The notes under the pieces are model-generated. The model saw only the letters and a program-made list of their open reading frames with translations. It had not been told where the DNA came from and ran no database searches. From Candidatus Methylopumilus rimovensis (GTDB lineage Bacteria > Pseudomonadota > Gammaproteobacteria > Burkholderiales > Methylophilaceae), in the NCBI RefSeq assembly GCF_006364615.1, contig NZ_CP040986.1, positions 1,219,800-1,283,799 of the forward strand: 64,000 bases of DNA. Direction: 5' to 3'. Position 1 is the first letter of the stretch, and each line of letters starts with the position of its first letter. The translations under genes and the position numbers were made by a program. This document shows, piece after piece, positions 26,227 through 34,137 of the stretch.

Positions 26227-26673
26227 ATGAAGTGTCTAATTTCAATAATAATGTTCGTGCTTTCCATATCTTCATTCGCTCAATCAAACGATGCTCAAAC
26301 TTATACTAAAAAGAATCAAGGTGAAATAAAAGTCACTCAGATACTGAAAACTACCAAGGACTGGGATGGAAATGCGCTTCCTCCTTACCCATCAAAAAAT
26401 CCAGAAATTACTATTCTTAGTTATGAAATACCGCCGGGCATAAGATTACCAATGCATAAGCATCTAGTAATTAATGCAGGCATAGTATTGCAAGGGAAGC
26501 TGACGGTCATGACTAAGGATGGAAAACAACTGATTCTCAATCCTGGCGATTCAATTGTTGAGTTAGTTAATAGATGGCACTATGGAGTCAATTATGGCTC
26601 TGTACCTGTGAAACTCATCATGTTTTATGCAGGAGAGGTTGGGGTTCCCTTGGCGATAAAAGAAAAGAATTAA
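26227..26673 (+). CDS. Exported cupin-domain protein
   Basis: A 148-residue protein with a signal peptide (cleavage near SFA-QS, about residue 19) and a single cupin barrel. The metal motif is partly visible: LPMHKHLVINAGIVLQGKLTV (H at about 77 and 79, no Glu at the usual place but a G-x-V-x-x-G turn) and WHYGVNYG for the last histidine. It is probably a periplasmic metal-binding protein of unknown activity. It stands alone between the C-run and the tRNA-Phe repeat. Confidence 0.72.
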   Translation: MKCLISIIMFVLSISSFAQSNDAQTYTKKNQGEIKVTQILKTTKDWDGNALPPYPSKNPEITILSYEIPPGIRLPMHKHLVINAGIVLQGKLTVMTKDGKQLILNPGDSIVELVNRWHYGVNYGSVPVKLIMFYAGEVGVPLAIKEKN

Positions 26674-26721
26674 AGATGTGATGTCGTATTAAACGACTTT
26701 ACTATCCATAAGATTCTATAT

Positions 26722-26804
26722 GGTCACTTAGCTCAGTCGTCAGGGTTGCGGATTAACCAATAACTGCTTTGGGGAAGATAAAAAGGGCTATTTTTGCTAT
26801 AATT
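26722..26804 (+). repeat. tRNA-Phe 5' half relic (copy C) followed by the live tRNA promoter
   Basis: Positions 26722-26754 match 25 of 33 bases of the tRNA-Phe 5' half and again end at GCGGATT. The 17 nt at 26751-26767 and the 30 nt at 26775-26804 are identical to scar copy A. The second block contains the promoter of the intact tRNA-Phe gene downstream. So a dead tRNA half lies immediately before the live gene. Confidence 0.82.
26795..26803 (+). promoter_or_regulatory. Promoter of tRNA-Phe (extended -10)
   Basis: TGCTATAAT, 37 nt before the mature tRNA 5' end, with no good -35 box. A GC-containing discriminator follows. The leader holds a hairpin, CTTCAC (26811-26816) with GTGAAG (26827-26832). 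Confidence 0.7.
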
Positions 26805-26840
26805 CCGCTTCTTCACGGTTTTTGTTGTGAAGTTCCATAT

Positions 26841-26916
<76 letters not shown>

Positions 26917-26947
26917 TTCAAATATTAAGTACGATCTAAGGAAAGCA

Positions 26948-27250
26948 ATGAAAAAAAATACAAAAGTAACAATAGCGGTTGCATTAATTGGTTTAGTTGC
27001 AACAGCAGCTGTAACATTCAAATATGTTAATGCAAGAGTAAAAATTAAAGAATTAGAAGCTGTTTCACGCTTACAAAATTTAACCTTGATAGCTATTGGC
27101 AACAAGGATTATGTGCTTGCTTGTAAATCACAAACTGAAGCAGAAGAATACCTCGGTAAAGTTCACTCAAAAGCTGAAGACTTACTTGGTATGATCCATA
27201 AGAGTAATCAGGAGCTATGCGCTAAAGCCCAGAACTCACAATCGAAATAA
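26948..27250 (+). CDS. Small membrane-anchored or exported protein with two conserved Cys, paralogue 1
   Basis: A 100-residue protein of unknown family. A hydrophobic N-terminus (about residues 7-24) is a signal or anchor, followed by a helical part. It shares with the protein at 27434-27742 the pattern RLQNL-x3-AI-x-N-x-D-x3-ACK-x-QTEAE and KS-x2-ELC-x-KA, including two cysteines (about 58 and 90). It lies 31 nt after tRNA-Phe with AAGGAAA as ribosome site and is probably transcribed with it. Function unknown; a helical periplasmic protein stabilised by one disulfide is plausible. Confidence 0.75.
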   Translation: MKKNTKVTIAVALIGLVATAAVTFKYVNARVKIKELEAVSRLQNLTLIAIGNKDYVLACKSQTEAEEYLGKVHSKAEDLLGMIHKSNQELCAKAQNSQSK

Positions 27251-27270
27251 TTTCGAACTAAAAGTCATAA

Positions 27271-27306
27271 AAAAGCCAGCTTGTGATTCACTCGCTGGCT
27301 TTTTTA
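27271..27306 (+). terminator. Intrinsic terminator after the tRNA-Phe/small-protein unit
   Basis: A 10-bp stem AAAAGCCAGC (27271-27280) with GCTGGCTTTT (27294-27303) and a T-run. It is the first terminator after the tRNA-Phe promoter. Confidence 0.9.
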
Positions 27307-27433
27307 TTTAAATCTACTTAAAAACTCTACATTTAAAAATTACGATTTTGTCATAATTCATTAACAATCATATTCTAGAATGATGTCTTGCATCAAAAGT
27401 GCAAAATATTAATTCAACCCAAAAGGAAAAGAA

Positions 27434-27742
27434 ATGAAAAAGTCAGTACGTTTAAGTCTTATTATTGTCGCTGCTGTTGCAGCAATTTCAACTACAGTGG
27501 CTGCGTCCACATTCATTCAAAGCAATGAAAAACTTCACGAATTAGAGCGTGCAGCACGCTTACAAAACTTAAGTGTGATCGCTATCAAAAATAACGATTT
27601 TGCACTTGCTTGCAAAGCGCAAACTGAGGCTGAAAAAGCACTTGCACAAGCCAATCTTCGCTCAGAAGATGTTGTAGGCATGGTAAATAAATCAAGTGGT
27701 GAGCTTTGTTCAAAAGCTGCAAAAGTGATTGCTTTAAAATAA
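27434..27742 (+). CDS. Small membrane-anchored or exported protein with two conserved Cys, paralogue 2
   Basis: A 102-residue paralogue of the protein at 26948-27250, with the same order: hydrophobic N-terminus (about 7-25, possibly cleaved after VAA), RLQNLSVIAIKNNDFALACKAQTEAE and KSSGELCSKA. About half the residues after the anchor are identical. It has its own ribosome site (AAAGGAAAAG) and its own terminator. Tandem duplication is clear; function is not known. The two have diverged mainly in the signal and C-terminus. Confidence 0.75.
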   Translation: MKKSVRLSLIIVAAVAAISTTVAASTFIQSNEKLHELERAARLQNLSVIAIKNNDFALACKAQTEAEKALAQANLRSEDVVGMVNKSSGELCSKAAKVIALK

Positions 27743-27756
27743 TTAGTCGCTGATTT

Positions 27757-27786
27757 AAAAAAACCCGCTTAATGCGGGTTTTTTTA
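27757..27786 (+). terminator. Intrinsic terminator
   Basis: ACCCGC/GCGGGT stem (27763-27768 with 27774-27779) with loop TTAAT, flanked by A-run and T-run, directly after the second small paralogue. Confidence 0.92.
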
Positions 27787-27907
27787 TTTCTCTAAAAATA
27801 CTCAGTTGCTTTGAGATTGGTGAACTTTCTTATATCATGCCTACCTAAGTAGAGCATGTGTATATAAAAATACTTTTAACTTCAACATAATCAAGAAGGA
27901 ATCATAG

Positions 27908-28234
27908 ATGGAAAACTCTGGCACTTTTAAAAACATCATCATTGCAATCTTAATCGCAGTAGCAGGTTATTTTTCGTATAGCGCTTATAACGCTGAAGAT
28001 CAACTAAGTGCACAAACTGCAGAAATTAAAAATTTAAATGGTCAAATTGCAACGCTTAACCAAAAAGTGACTGACTATGAAAAGGCTGATGCTCAAAAGA
28101 AAGCTATTGTGGCTGACTTAGAAGCAAAAGTAACAGCCCAAAGTAAGGATCTTGAAGATCTTAAAGCTCAACTTGCAAAATCTATTAAGCCTGCAAAAGC
28201 AAAAGAAGCTCCAAAAGCTAAAAAAGCAAAATAA
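27908..28234 (+). CDS. Membrane-anchored coiled-coil protein with Lys/Ala-rich tail
   Basis: A 108-residue protein: one hydrophobic helix (about residues 8-25), a coiled coil (about 30-92, heptads such as IKNLNGQIATLNQKV) and a basic tail KPAKAKEAPKAKKAK. The topology resembles a membrane-tethered histone-H1-like tail. It is not a recognised family. Two other small proteins in the window (43081-43488 and 44669-44995) share the anchor plus Lys/Ala/Pro tail. It has an AAGGAA ribosome site and a strong hairpin after it. Confidence 0.7.
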   Translation: MENSGTFKNIIIAILIAVAGYFSYSAYNAEDQLSAQTAEIKNLNGQIATLNQKVTDYEKADAQKKAIVADLEAKVTAQSKDLEDLKAQLAKSIKPAKAKEAPKAKKAK

Positions 28235-28243
28235 TTTCGTTTT

Positions 28244-28290
28244 TCACACATAAGGTACATTCGCCTTATGTGTGATTTTCTTTTTTTAAG
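28244..28290. terminator. Hairpin terminator shared by convergent genes
   Basis: A perfect 12-bp stem TCACACATAAGG (28244-28255) with CCTTATGTGTGA (28264-28275), followed by a T-rich run on the plus strand. It separates the coiled-coil protein gene from the convergent selO gene. Confidence 0.85.
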
Positions 28291-29749
28291 TCCCGCAAAA
28301 CGTTTGATAAGACTTGTCTTCCTCTAAAGGTGGCTCACTAAATACCTTGGAGTCCTCGTAAGGTTTTTGAAGCGCTGCAATAAAATCATTTAAGAATCTG
28401 TAATCTTGATCTTCTACTGCGAGCGACAATGCTTTCTCCACTAAATAATTACGAGGAATGACGGCTGGATTATGTCTTAACATCATAAGCTTTGATGTCG
28501 CCTCACCTTCTTTTTGTTTTTGAATGCGATAGAGCCATTTTTTGTACCAAGCTTTAAATGATTCATCTTCAAAAATAGCGTCCTTTAAAATTACATCTGA
28601 CGAAAGATGTCTGAATGTGAGGGTATAGTCGGCCTTATTTTTTTGCATGAGAATTAACAATTCATTGATTAAATTTATATCACTTGCGTCCTCATCAAAT
28701 AAACCTATTTTTTGTCGCATGCCTTGTAACCATGATTTCTGAAATTGATCTGAAAAACCATTCACTGATTGAGATGCTAATTGAATAGATTTATCAGTGT
28801 CTTGATCTATAAGTGGAAGCAGTGTCTCCGCAAATCTTGCCAGATTCCACTGTGCAATAGGTGCTTGATTGGCATATGCATAGCGACCCTGACGATCGAT
28901 CGAGCTAAATACAGTTTCAGGATGGTAGCGATCCATAAATGCACAAGGACCATAATCAATCGTTTCACCACTGATCGACATATTGTCTGTATTCATGACA
29001 CCGTGAATAAAACCCACATGCATCCATTGGCTTACAAGTGAAGCTTGTCTTTCCGTGACTCTATTTAAAAAAGCGAGATAGGGATTGGCTTCTTCTTTAC
29101 ATTCTGAAAAGTGTCGATCAATCGTGTAATCAGCGAGTATTTTTAATTTATTGACATCGTTCAGTGTGGATGCGAATTGAAAAGTACCGACTCGAATATG
29201 ACTTTTTGCAACCCTTGTGAGTATTGCGCCAGGTAATGATTCTTCCCGCATGACAACGTCTCCGGTCGCTACCACTGCCAGACTTCTTGTCGTTGGGATA
29301 TTTAAGGCATGCATCGCTTCACTAATGATGTATTCACGAAGCATAGGACCTAATGCGGCACGGCCATCGCCACGTCTAGAATAAGGCGTTTGTCCTGAAC
29401 CTTTAAATTGAATATCAAAACGTTTGCCATCTGGACTAATCTGTTCGCCTAATAGAACTGCTCTTCCATCACCTAATAGAGTGAAGTGTCCAAATTGATG
29501 CCCTGCATAAGCTTGTGCTATAGGGTATGCTTTTTCAGGAATTTCATTGCCAGAAAAAATATTGGTCCACGCTTCAAGGCTCAAACTTTCTTTATCTAGT
29601 CCTAAAGATTTTAATAAAGGCTCATTGAGTAAAATAAGTTTTGGATTTGATACTTCTATTGGGAGCTGCTCCACAAAAAAATCTTTAGGAAGCTTTATAT
29701 AGGTTTGATCAAAATGCCAACCCACTTTTTCTGACTTTTGCTTATTCAT
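28286..29749 (-). CDS. selO: Protein adenylyltransferase SelO (YdiU)
   Basis: A 487-residue pseudokinase-fold enzyme. QAYAGHQFGHFTLLGDGRAVLLGE (about residues 80-103) and the GRGDGRAALGP region followed by MHALNIPTTRSLAVVATG are typical of SelO/YdiU. It transfers AMP to Ser, Thr or Tyr of target proteins and is linked to oxidative stress. The C-terminus YQTFCGT keeps the cysteine that is selenocysteine in eukaryotic homologues. Length matches the family. It is monocistronic. Confidence 0.93.
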   Translation of the reverse strand: MNKQKSEKVGWHFDQTYIKLPKDFFVEQLPIEVSNPKLILLNEPLLKSLGLDKESLSLEAWTNIFSGNEIPEKAYPIAQAYAGHQFGHFTLLGDGRAVLLGEQISPDGKRFDIQFKGSGQTPYSRRGDGRAALGPMLREYIISEAMHALNIPTTRSLAVVATGDVVMREESLPGAILTRVAKSHIRVGTFQFASTLNDVNKLKILADYTIDRHFSECKEEANPYLAFLNRVTERQASLVSQWMHVGFIHGVMNTDNMSISGETIDYGPCAFMDRYHPETVFSSIDRQGRYAYANQAPIAQWNLARFAETLLPLIDQDTDKSIQLASQSVNGFSDQFQKSWLQGMRQKIGLFDEDASDINLINELLILMQKNKADYTLTFRHLSSDVILKDAIFEDESFKAWYKKWLYRIQKQKEGEATSKLMMLRHNPAVIPRNYLVEKALSLAVEDQDYRFLNDFIAALQKPYEDSKVFSEPPLEEDKSYQTFCGT

Positions 29750-29860
29750 TGAATGAATCTTGGGAAGGAAGACATGTGTTCTAAATTGAGCATGATGATT
29801 TACTAATATTTTAATATGCTTATTATAATGAATTATCCATTCATCTTATGGGAGGCCGTG

Positions 29861-30136
29861 ATGTCTAAAATTATTGTTGAAAAAAATCCAAGCGAAGAGA
29901 GACTTAATGATTTAGGTATAAAGTCTTGTCCCACATGGTCAAAAGAGCCATCCACTTTCCCATGGAGTTATTCGGAACAAGAGATTGCCTATATTCTAGA
30001 AGGTGAAGTGACAGTGACGCCTGACGGTGGCGAGCCTGTTAATTTTGGTAAGGGTGATCTTGTTACCTTTAAAGAAGGATTGTCTTGCACTTGGCATGTT
30101 AAAAAAGCGCTGAAGAAACATTATCACTTTGGTTAA
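29861..30136 (+). CDS. Cupin-domain protein, DUF861-like
   Basis: A 91-residue single-domain cupin of the kind often annotated as ethanolamine utilisation-like or DUF861: YSEQEIAYILEGEVTVTPDGGEPVNFGKGDLVTFKEG is the core barrel. The start at 29861 has GGGAGG 7 nt before it; the longer frame from 29816 has none. No metal-binding histidine triad is complete, so it may bind a small molecule or have a structural role. It is alone between selO and the convergent RNase gene. Confidence 0.8.
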   Translation: MSKIIVEKNPSEERLNDLGIKSCPTWSKEPSTFPWSYSEQEIAYILEGEVTVTPDGGEPVNFGKGDLVTFKEGLSCTWHVKKALKKHYHFG

Positions 30137-30258
30137 TGAAAAGATTGAATCAGTAGCAGTTGAGACTTCTTTAAGCTCCGTTATCACATAAAAAATAAAT
30201 GACGAAGAAATCAAGTGATTCAAGATAGCCTAGGTTTATCTCTTAAAAAGTTTAGCGA

Positions 30259-31677
30259 TTAGCTAATATCAAACGTGCTTTGAAGCGTTGGAATAATGAC
30301 ATCATTCCAATTTAAAGTTTCTCGAATCGATTGCACAAAATGAACAGAAGCTGAGGGTTCGCCATGAACCACAAAAACATGTTTTGGTTTTTGTTTAAAT
30401 CCTTTTAACCATTTCAATAAATTATCTCGATCAGCATGTGCTGATAAACCGCCTAATGTATGAATGGAAGCTTTGACATCTACATACTCACCCATAATTT
30501 TTACTGAAACGGCTTCATCTACTAGTCGACGGCCCAAAGTTCTTAGCGCTTGAAATCCTGTAATCACAATGGCATTTTTTTCAAAAGGCAAATTATTAAT
30601 TAGATGATGAAGAATTCTTCCCGCCTGACACATTCCGCTCGACGAAATAATAATCGCACCACTTTTTAATCGGTTTAATGATTTTGATTCTTCTACGTCA
30701 CCTACAAATCGCACATCAATTTTATTCTTATGATCAAGAAGCCATTGGTAAAGTAATTTTGCATCATCATCAAGCTCATCCATGCAAGCAGTTGTAAGTT
30801 CCGTGACTTTTGTCGCCATAGGTGAATCGACCCACACATTTAAATGAGGTAAACGTTCTCGCCGAATGAGGTCTGCTAGGATGAATAGTATTTCTTGTGT
30901 TCTTCCTACAGCGAAAGCTGGCATGATAACGTTTCCGCCTCTTTCTAATGTCTGCGTCACAATCTCGACTAACTCATTTTCTGTTTCTTTGATATTTCGA
31001 TGAAGTCGATCTCCATAAGTGGATTCAACTATTAATACATCTGCCGATTCAATCAATGAAGGCTGACGGAAGATAGGCTTTTCAAACATGCCTAGGTCGC
31101 CTGAAAAAACCAAGCGCTTTGAAGCTTCATTTTTTTCTTTAACATCGATAACTGCAATTGAAGAGCCTAAAATATGTCCCGCTTCTTCAAATGTCACTTC
31201 AATACTAGGGGTAGGTGAAAACTTCTTAGCATAAGGAATCGCTTTGACTTGATTCAATGATTCGATCGCTTGCTTGGTGTCGTACAAAAGAACAGGCATA
31301 TCGCCACGCCATTTGCCCAATTTATTTTTTCTCTCCGCCCGCTCGAAATCAGAGACTTGAATATGCGCGCTATCAAGCAACATAATTTCAAGTAATTTTG
31401 CAGTCGTAGTCGTACAGTAGATTGGTCCTTTGAATCCTTCGGCACATAACCTTGGAATGAGCCCGCAATGATCTATATGTGCATGCGTGAGAACTAGAAA
31501 AGAAATCTCTTCTGGATGCAGGGGTAATAATTTTTGATTTTTTTCATCAGCTTCACGCGCACCTTGAAACATGCCGTAATCTACCAAGAATTTACATGAT
31601 GACTCTTCAAGGCTGGTATGAATTAAATACTTGGATCCCGTAACTTCGCCCGCTGCGCCTAAAAATTGTATTTGCAT
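30259..31677 (-). CDS. Metallo-beta-lactamase/beta-CASP RNA-processing nuclease
   Basis: A 472-residue protein of the CPSF73/YSH1-like group. The zinc motif is LTHAHIDHCGLIPRL (about 62-76), with FSGDLG near 200 and the beta-CASP motifs after 230, ending in HTLGGLSAHADRDNL and VFVVHGEPSAS. In bacteria such enzymes act as endo- or exoribonucleases. The domain set and length are complete. It is a single gene with no operon partner. Confidence 0.9.
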   Translation of the reverse strand: MQIQFLGAAGEVTGSKYLIHTSLEESSCKFLVDYGMFQGAREADEKNQKLLPLHPEEISFLVLTHAHIDHCGLIPRLCAEGFKGPIYCTTTTAKLLEIMLLDSAHIQVSDFERAERKNKLGKWRGDMPVLLYDTKQAIESLNQVKAIPYAKKFSPTPSIEVTFEEAGHILGSSIAVIDVKEKNEASKRLVFSGDLGMFEKPIFRQPSLIESADVLIVESTYGDRLHRNIKETENELVEIVTQTLERGGNVIMPAFAVGRTQEILFILADLIRRERLPHLNVWVDSPMATKVTELTTACMDELDDDAKLLYQWLLDHKNKIDVRFVGDVEESKSLNRLKSGAIIISSSGMCQAGRILHHLINNLPFEKNAIVITGFQALRTLGRRLVDEAVSVKIMGEYVDVKASIHTLGGLSAHADRDNLLKWLKGFKQKPKHVFVVHGEPSASVHFVQSIRETLNWNDVIIPTLQSTFDIS

Positions 31678-31740
31678 TTAACTCTCTTTAGAAATTATGC
31701 ATGCCATGCATAATAGATTTGATCGTTTAATAACTAAAAG

Positions 31741-31995
31741 TTACTTACATGAAATTTCTAAACTGTAAGGCAGGCTTGTTGATTTATCCACAAGACTATA
31801 ATCCTTTGAACATAACTTCTCTGCTTTTGCATAACAAGCATCCCAAAAGGCACAGTTGATAATATAAGTTTGACTTGTATTCGATAGTTTACTCTGATTT
31901 GTATAAGTCATCATGCTGCAACTTGAGAGTAAGGCAAATAGAAATAAAACTGTCATCTGTTTCATATATGTTTTTTTTAGAGTTCGATTATTCAT
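31741..31995 (-). CDS. Small lipoprotein with several cysteines
   Basis: An 84-residue protein with a signal sequence and lipobox LLSSC (cysteine at about 26), then a short mature part with four further cysteines (INCAFWDACYAKAEKLCSK, and ISCK at the end). It should be a lipid-anchored periplasmic protein; function unknown. A start ten residues later (MKQMTVLF, 31965) gives a more usual signal length and cannot be excluded, as neither start has a clear ribosome site. Confidence 0.65.
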   Translation of the reverse strand: MNNRTLKKTYMKQMTVLFLFALLSSCSMMTYTNQSKLSNTSQTYIINCAFWDACYAKAEKLCSKDYSLVDKSTSLPYSLEISCK

Positions 31996-32078
31996 TATAG
32001 TAAAGATTTACTGATTCATTATAGGTTTATGTAACATAAGATAGAATTCAATATCAACTTTAATTGGGCTATTAAGTA

Positions 32079-32690
32079 ATGCTAGAGAAATTGATCGGAT
32101 TATTGGCTGTTTGGATTATGAGCGTCATATCCAGTATGGGATATGGAGGCATCGTCCTATTGATGGCCATCGAGTCAGCTTGCATTCCATTGCCCTCGGA
32201 AATTATTATGCCTTTTGCGGGGTACCTTGTTTATAAAAGCGAGATGGTGCTTTGGGTCGTCGCTTTCATGGGTGCACTAGGATGTGTATTGGGCTCTATA
32301 CCTGCTTATTATGTTGGTAAAACAGGCGGAAGAAATCTTGCTGAAAAATATGGTCGCTTCGTACTTATTTCTAAAAAAGATTTACAGATGGCGGATGATT
32401 GGTTTAAAAATTATGGTGAGATCATTATTTTTATAGGCCGCCTCCTTCCTGCAGTGAGAACTTTTATAGCACTTCCTGCAGGTATTGCAAGAATGAATAT
32501 GTCGAAATTCATTATCTATACGTTTGTAGGTTCCTTTATATGGTGCTGGACACTCGCATATATTGGCATGGTATTTGGTGAACAATGGGACACATTAAAA
32601 GTTTACTTTCACGAATTTCATTATGTGATTGCAGGTGCTGCAGTAATCTTTATCGCCTGGTATATCAAACGTCATTTTCAAAATAATTAA
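32079..32690 (+). CDS. DedA-family membrane protein
   Basis: A 203-residue protein with the DedA/SNARE-associated (PF09335) pattern: ESACIPLPSEIIMPFAGYL (about residues 30-48), GSIPAYYVGKTGGR and FIGRLLPAVRTFIALPAG (about 120-137), the last holding the essential arginines. DedA proteins flip lipid carriers such as undecaprenyl phosphate or phosphatidylethanolamine and affect membrane potential. The stop codon directly abuts the start of the ROK kinase gene, so they are co-transcribed. Confidence 0.9.
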   Translation: MLEKLIGLLAVWIMSVISSMGYGGIVLLMAIESACIPLPSEIIMPFAGYLVYKSEMVLWVVAFMGALGCVLGSIPAYYVGKTGGRNLAEKYGRFVLISKKDLQMADDWFKNYGEIIIFIGRLLPAVRTFIALPAGIARMNMSKFIIYTFVGSFIWCWTLAYIGMVFGEQWDTLKVYFHEFHYVIAGAAVIFIAWYIKRHFQNN

Positions 32691-33593
32691 ATGGCCTCCA
32701 ATTATCATATTGGTATTGATTTAGGTGGTACTAAGATTGAGGTGGCTGTATTAGATAGTCAGGACAAGATTCTCTTTCGAGAAAGATTATTCACAGAAGC
32801 TCATTTAGGTAGTGAACATATCTTTGATCAAATTCATGCGCTCTACTCGAAAGCAGTTATGTCAATACAAAATAAATCGCATACACTTGGCTTAGGCACG
32901 CCTGGTTCTATTTCAAAAAAAACACATCTACTAAAAAACTCCAATACCCTTTGTTTGAATGATTTGCCAATGCAAGCTCTTCTTGAAGATAAATTAGTGC
33001 ATGACATCGTCATTGAAAATGATGCTAATTGTTTTGCGCTCGCAGAAGCAAAAATGGGTGCTGGCATAGGATATCCTTCGGTGTTTGGTGTCATTATGGG
33101 AACTGGCTGTGGGGGTGGCATCGTATTTGATGGAAAAATTAGACAAGGCCCACAAAATATTTCGGGTGAGTGGGGTCATATGGTGATTGATCCTCAAGGG
33201 TCGCCCTGTTATTGCGGCGCAAGTGGTTGTGTTGAGACCTTTATATCAGGAGGTGGCTTAGAAAAAAGAATTAAAAATACAACGGGCAACTCGATCTCAG
33301 CAATGGATTTTTTTAGAATCCCATTAAAAGATGAGTCTTTAAAAAAAATTAAACAAGATTTCTATGTCCGTTTTGGACAAGCCTTAGCTAATCTTATTAA
33401 TATTCTGGATCCTGACATTGTCGTCTTAGGTGGCGGACTTTCCAATGAAGGAAGTTTATATAAAGAAGGCATTGAAGAAGTTTATAAGCGTATTTTTAAT
33501 GATGTGCCTACAACACCTATCGTTAAGAATATATTAGGTGATTCGGCGGGCGTCATTGGTGCGGCCTTAATTGGTGAGCGACTTACTCAGTAA
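32691..33593 (+). CDS. ROK-family sugar kinase
   Basis: A 300-residue kinase of the ROK family: ATP phosphate-binding GIDLGGTKIEVAVL (about 7-20), LGTPGSISK, sugar-binding VIENDANCFALAE (about 103-115), GTGCGGGIV, GEWGHM, and the zinc motif CYCGASGCVE (about 167-176). These fit fructokinase, glucokinase or N-acetylglucosamine kinase (NagK/Mak) types. The exact sugar cannot be fixed. It starts one base after the DedA stop codon. Confidence 0.87.
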   Translation: MASNYHIGIDLGGTKIEVAVLDSQDKILFRERLFTEAHLGSEHIFDQIHALYSKAVMSIQNKSHTLGLGTPGSISKKTHLLKNSNTLCLNDLPMQALLEDKLVHDIVIENDANCFALAEAKMGAGIGYPSVFGVIMGTGCGGGIVFDGKIRQGPQNISGEWGHMVIDPQGSPCYCGASGCVETFISGGGLEKRIKNTTGNSISAMDFFRIPLKDESLKKIKQDFYVRFGQALANLINILDPDIVVLGGGLSNEGSLYKEGIEEVYKRIFNDVPTTPIVKNILGDSAGVIGAALIGERLTQ

Positions 33594-33756
33594 TCGTTTT
33601 TTCTTTTTCAATTCTATAGTGACAATTTGGCAAATGATTTTCAAGTAAGCCGTTAATTTTCACTGTATCTATTTTGCAGTATTTACATTGATAGGCATGT
33701 AATGCATCGCCCTGATGCTCTTGAGGATAGTCGATATAAAAAATTTGTCGTTTCAT
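33583..33756 (-). CDS. Small zinc-finger-like protein
   Basis: A 57-residue ORF that overlaps the 3' end of the ROK gene by 11 nt on the opposite strand. The order C-x2-C (YQCKYCK, residues 24-27), then H-x3-C-H (HLPNCH, 41-46) has the spacing of a single zinc finger. It fills the spacer almost exactly between the ROK gene and the HNH gene. No strong ribosome site is seen before the ATG. Function unknown; a small regulator or adaptor is possible. Confidence 0.6.
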   Translation of the reverse strand: MKRQIFYIDYPQEHQGDALHAYQCKYCKIDTVKINGLLENHLPNCHYRIEKEKTITE

Positions 33757-33798
33757 ATGTAGATTATATTACTTGAAATCACATCTCAAAATAAAAAG

Positions 33799-34098
33799 TT
33801 ATTCCCATTTATCTTTTTCTTTTGACTCTTCTAAAGTCTGCCATTGCATATTAGATGCATCATCTAACCCACCTCGCTTTAAGGGAATGATGTGATCAAT
33901 AATATAGCCGGGACAAGCCCCAAAAGATTTCCCTGTTGATGGGCACGGCTGCATTTTTTTAAATGCTTTTTTTACATCAAGACTTCTTTTAATCCGGCCA
34001 TGATTATCTCGCTCACAACTCACGCAATAATCTGAATAAACTGCAAAAAGTGAGCTGCTAAAAAAAAGTATAGTTATAAAAAATAAAAATTTCTGCAT
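33799..34098 (-). CDS. Exported HNH endonuclease-like protein
   Basis: A 99-residue protein with a signal peptide (cleavage near LFA-VY, about 19) and an HNH core: CVSC, later CPGYIIDHIIPLKRGGLDDASNMQWQT (about 62-88), with the DH-x-P-L-x-x-G-G and N-x-Q-W elements. Signal plus HNH suggests a secreted or periplasmic nuclease, perhaps for nutrient DNA. No immunity gene or secretion marker is adjacent. It is divergent from the GNAT gene at 34138. Confidence 0.78.
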   Translation of the reverse strand: MQKFLFFITILFFSSSLFAVYSDYCVSCERDNHGRIKRSLDVKKAFKKMQPCPSTGKSFGACPGYIIDHIIPLKRGGLDDASNMQWQTLEESKEKDKWE

Positions 34099-34123
34099 AA
34101 GTCAAGAATTATAAGGTTTTAAG

Positions 34124-34129
34124 TATAAT
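34124..34129 (+). promoter_or_regulatory. -10 box very close to the GNAT start codon
   Basis: TATAAT lies 8 nt before the ATG at 34138. If it is the promoter, the transcript would start at or just before the start codon, giving a leaderless mRNA. There is no ribosome site, which agrees. No clear -35 box. Confidence 0.4.
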
Positions 34130-34137
34130 TCTCATAA

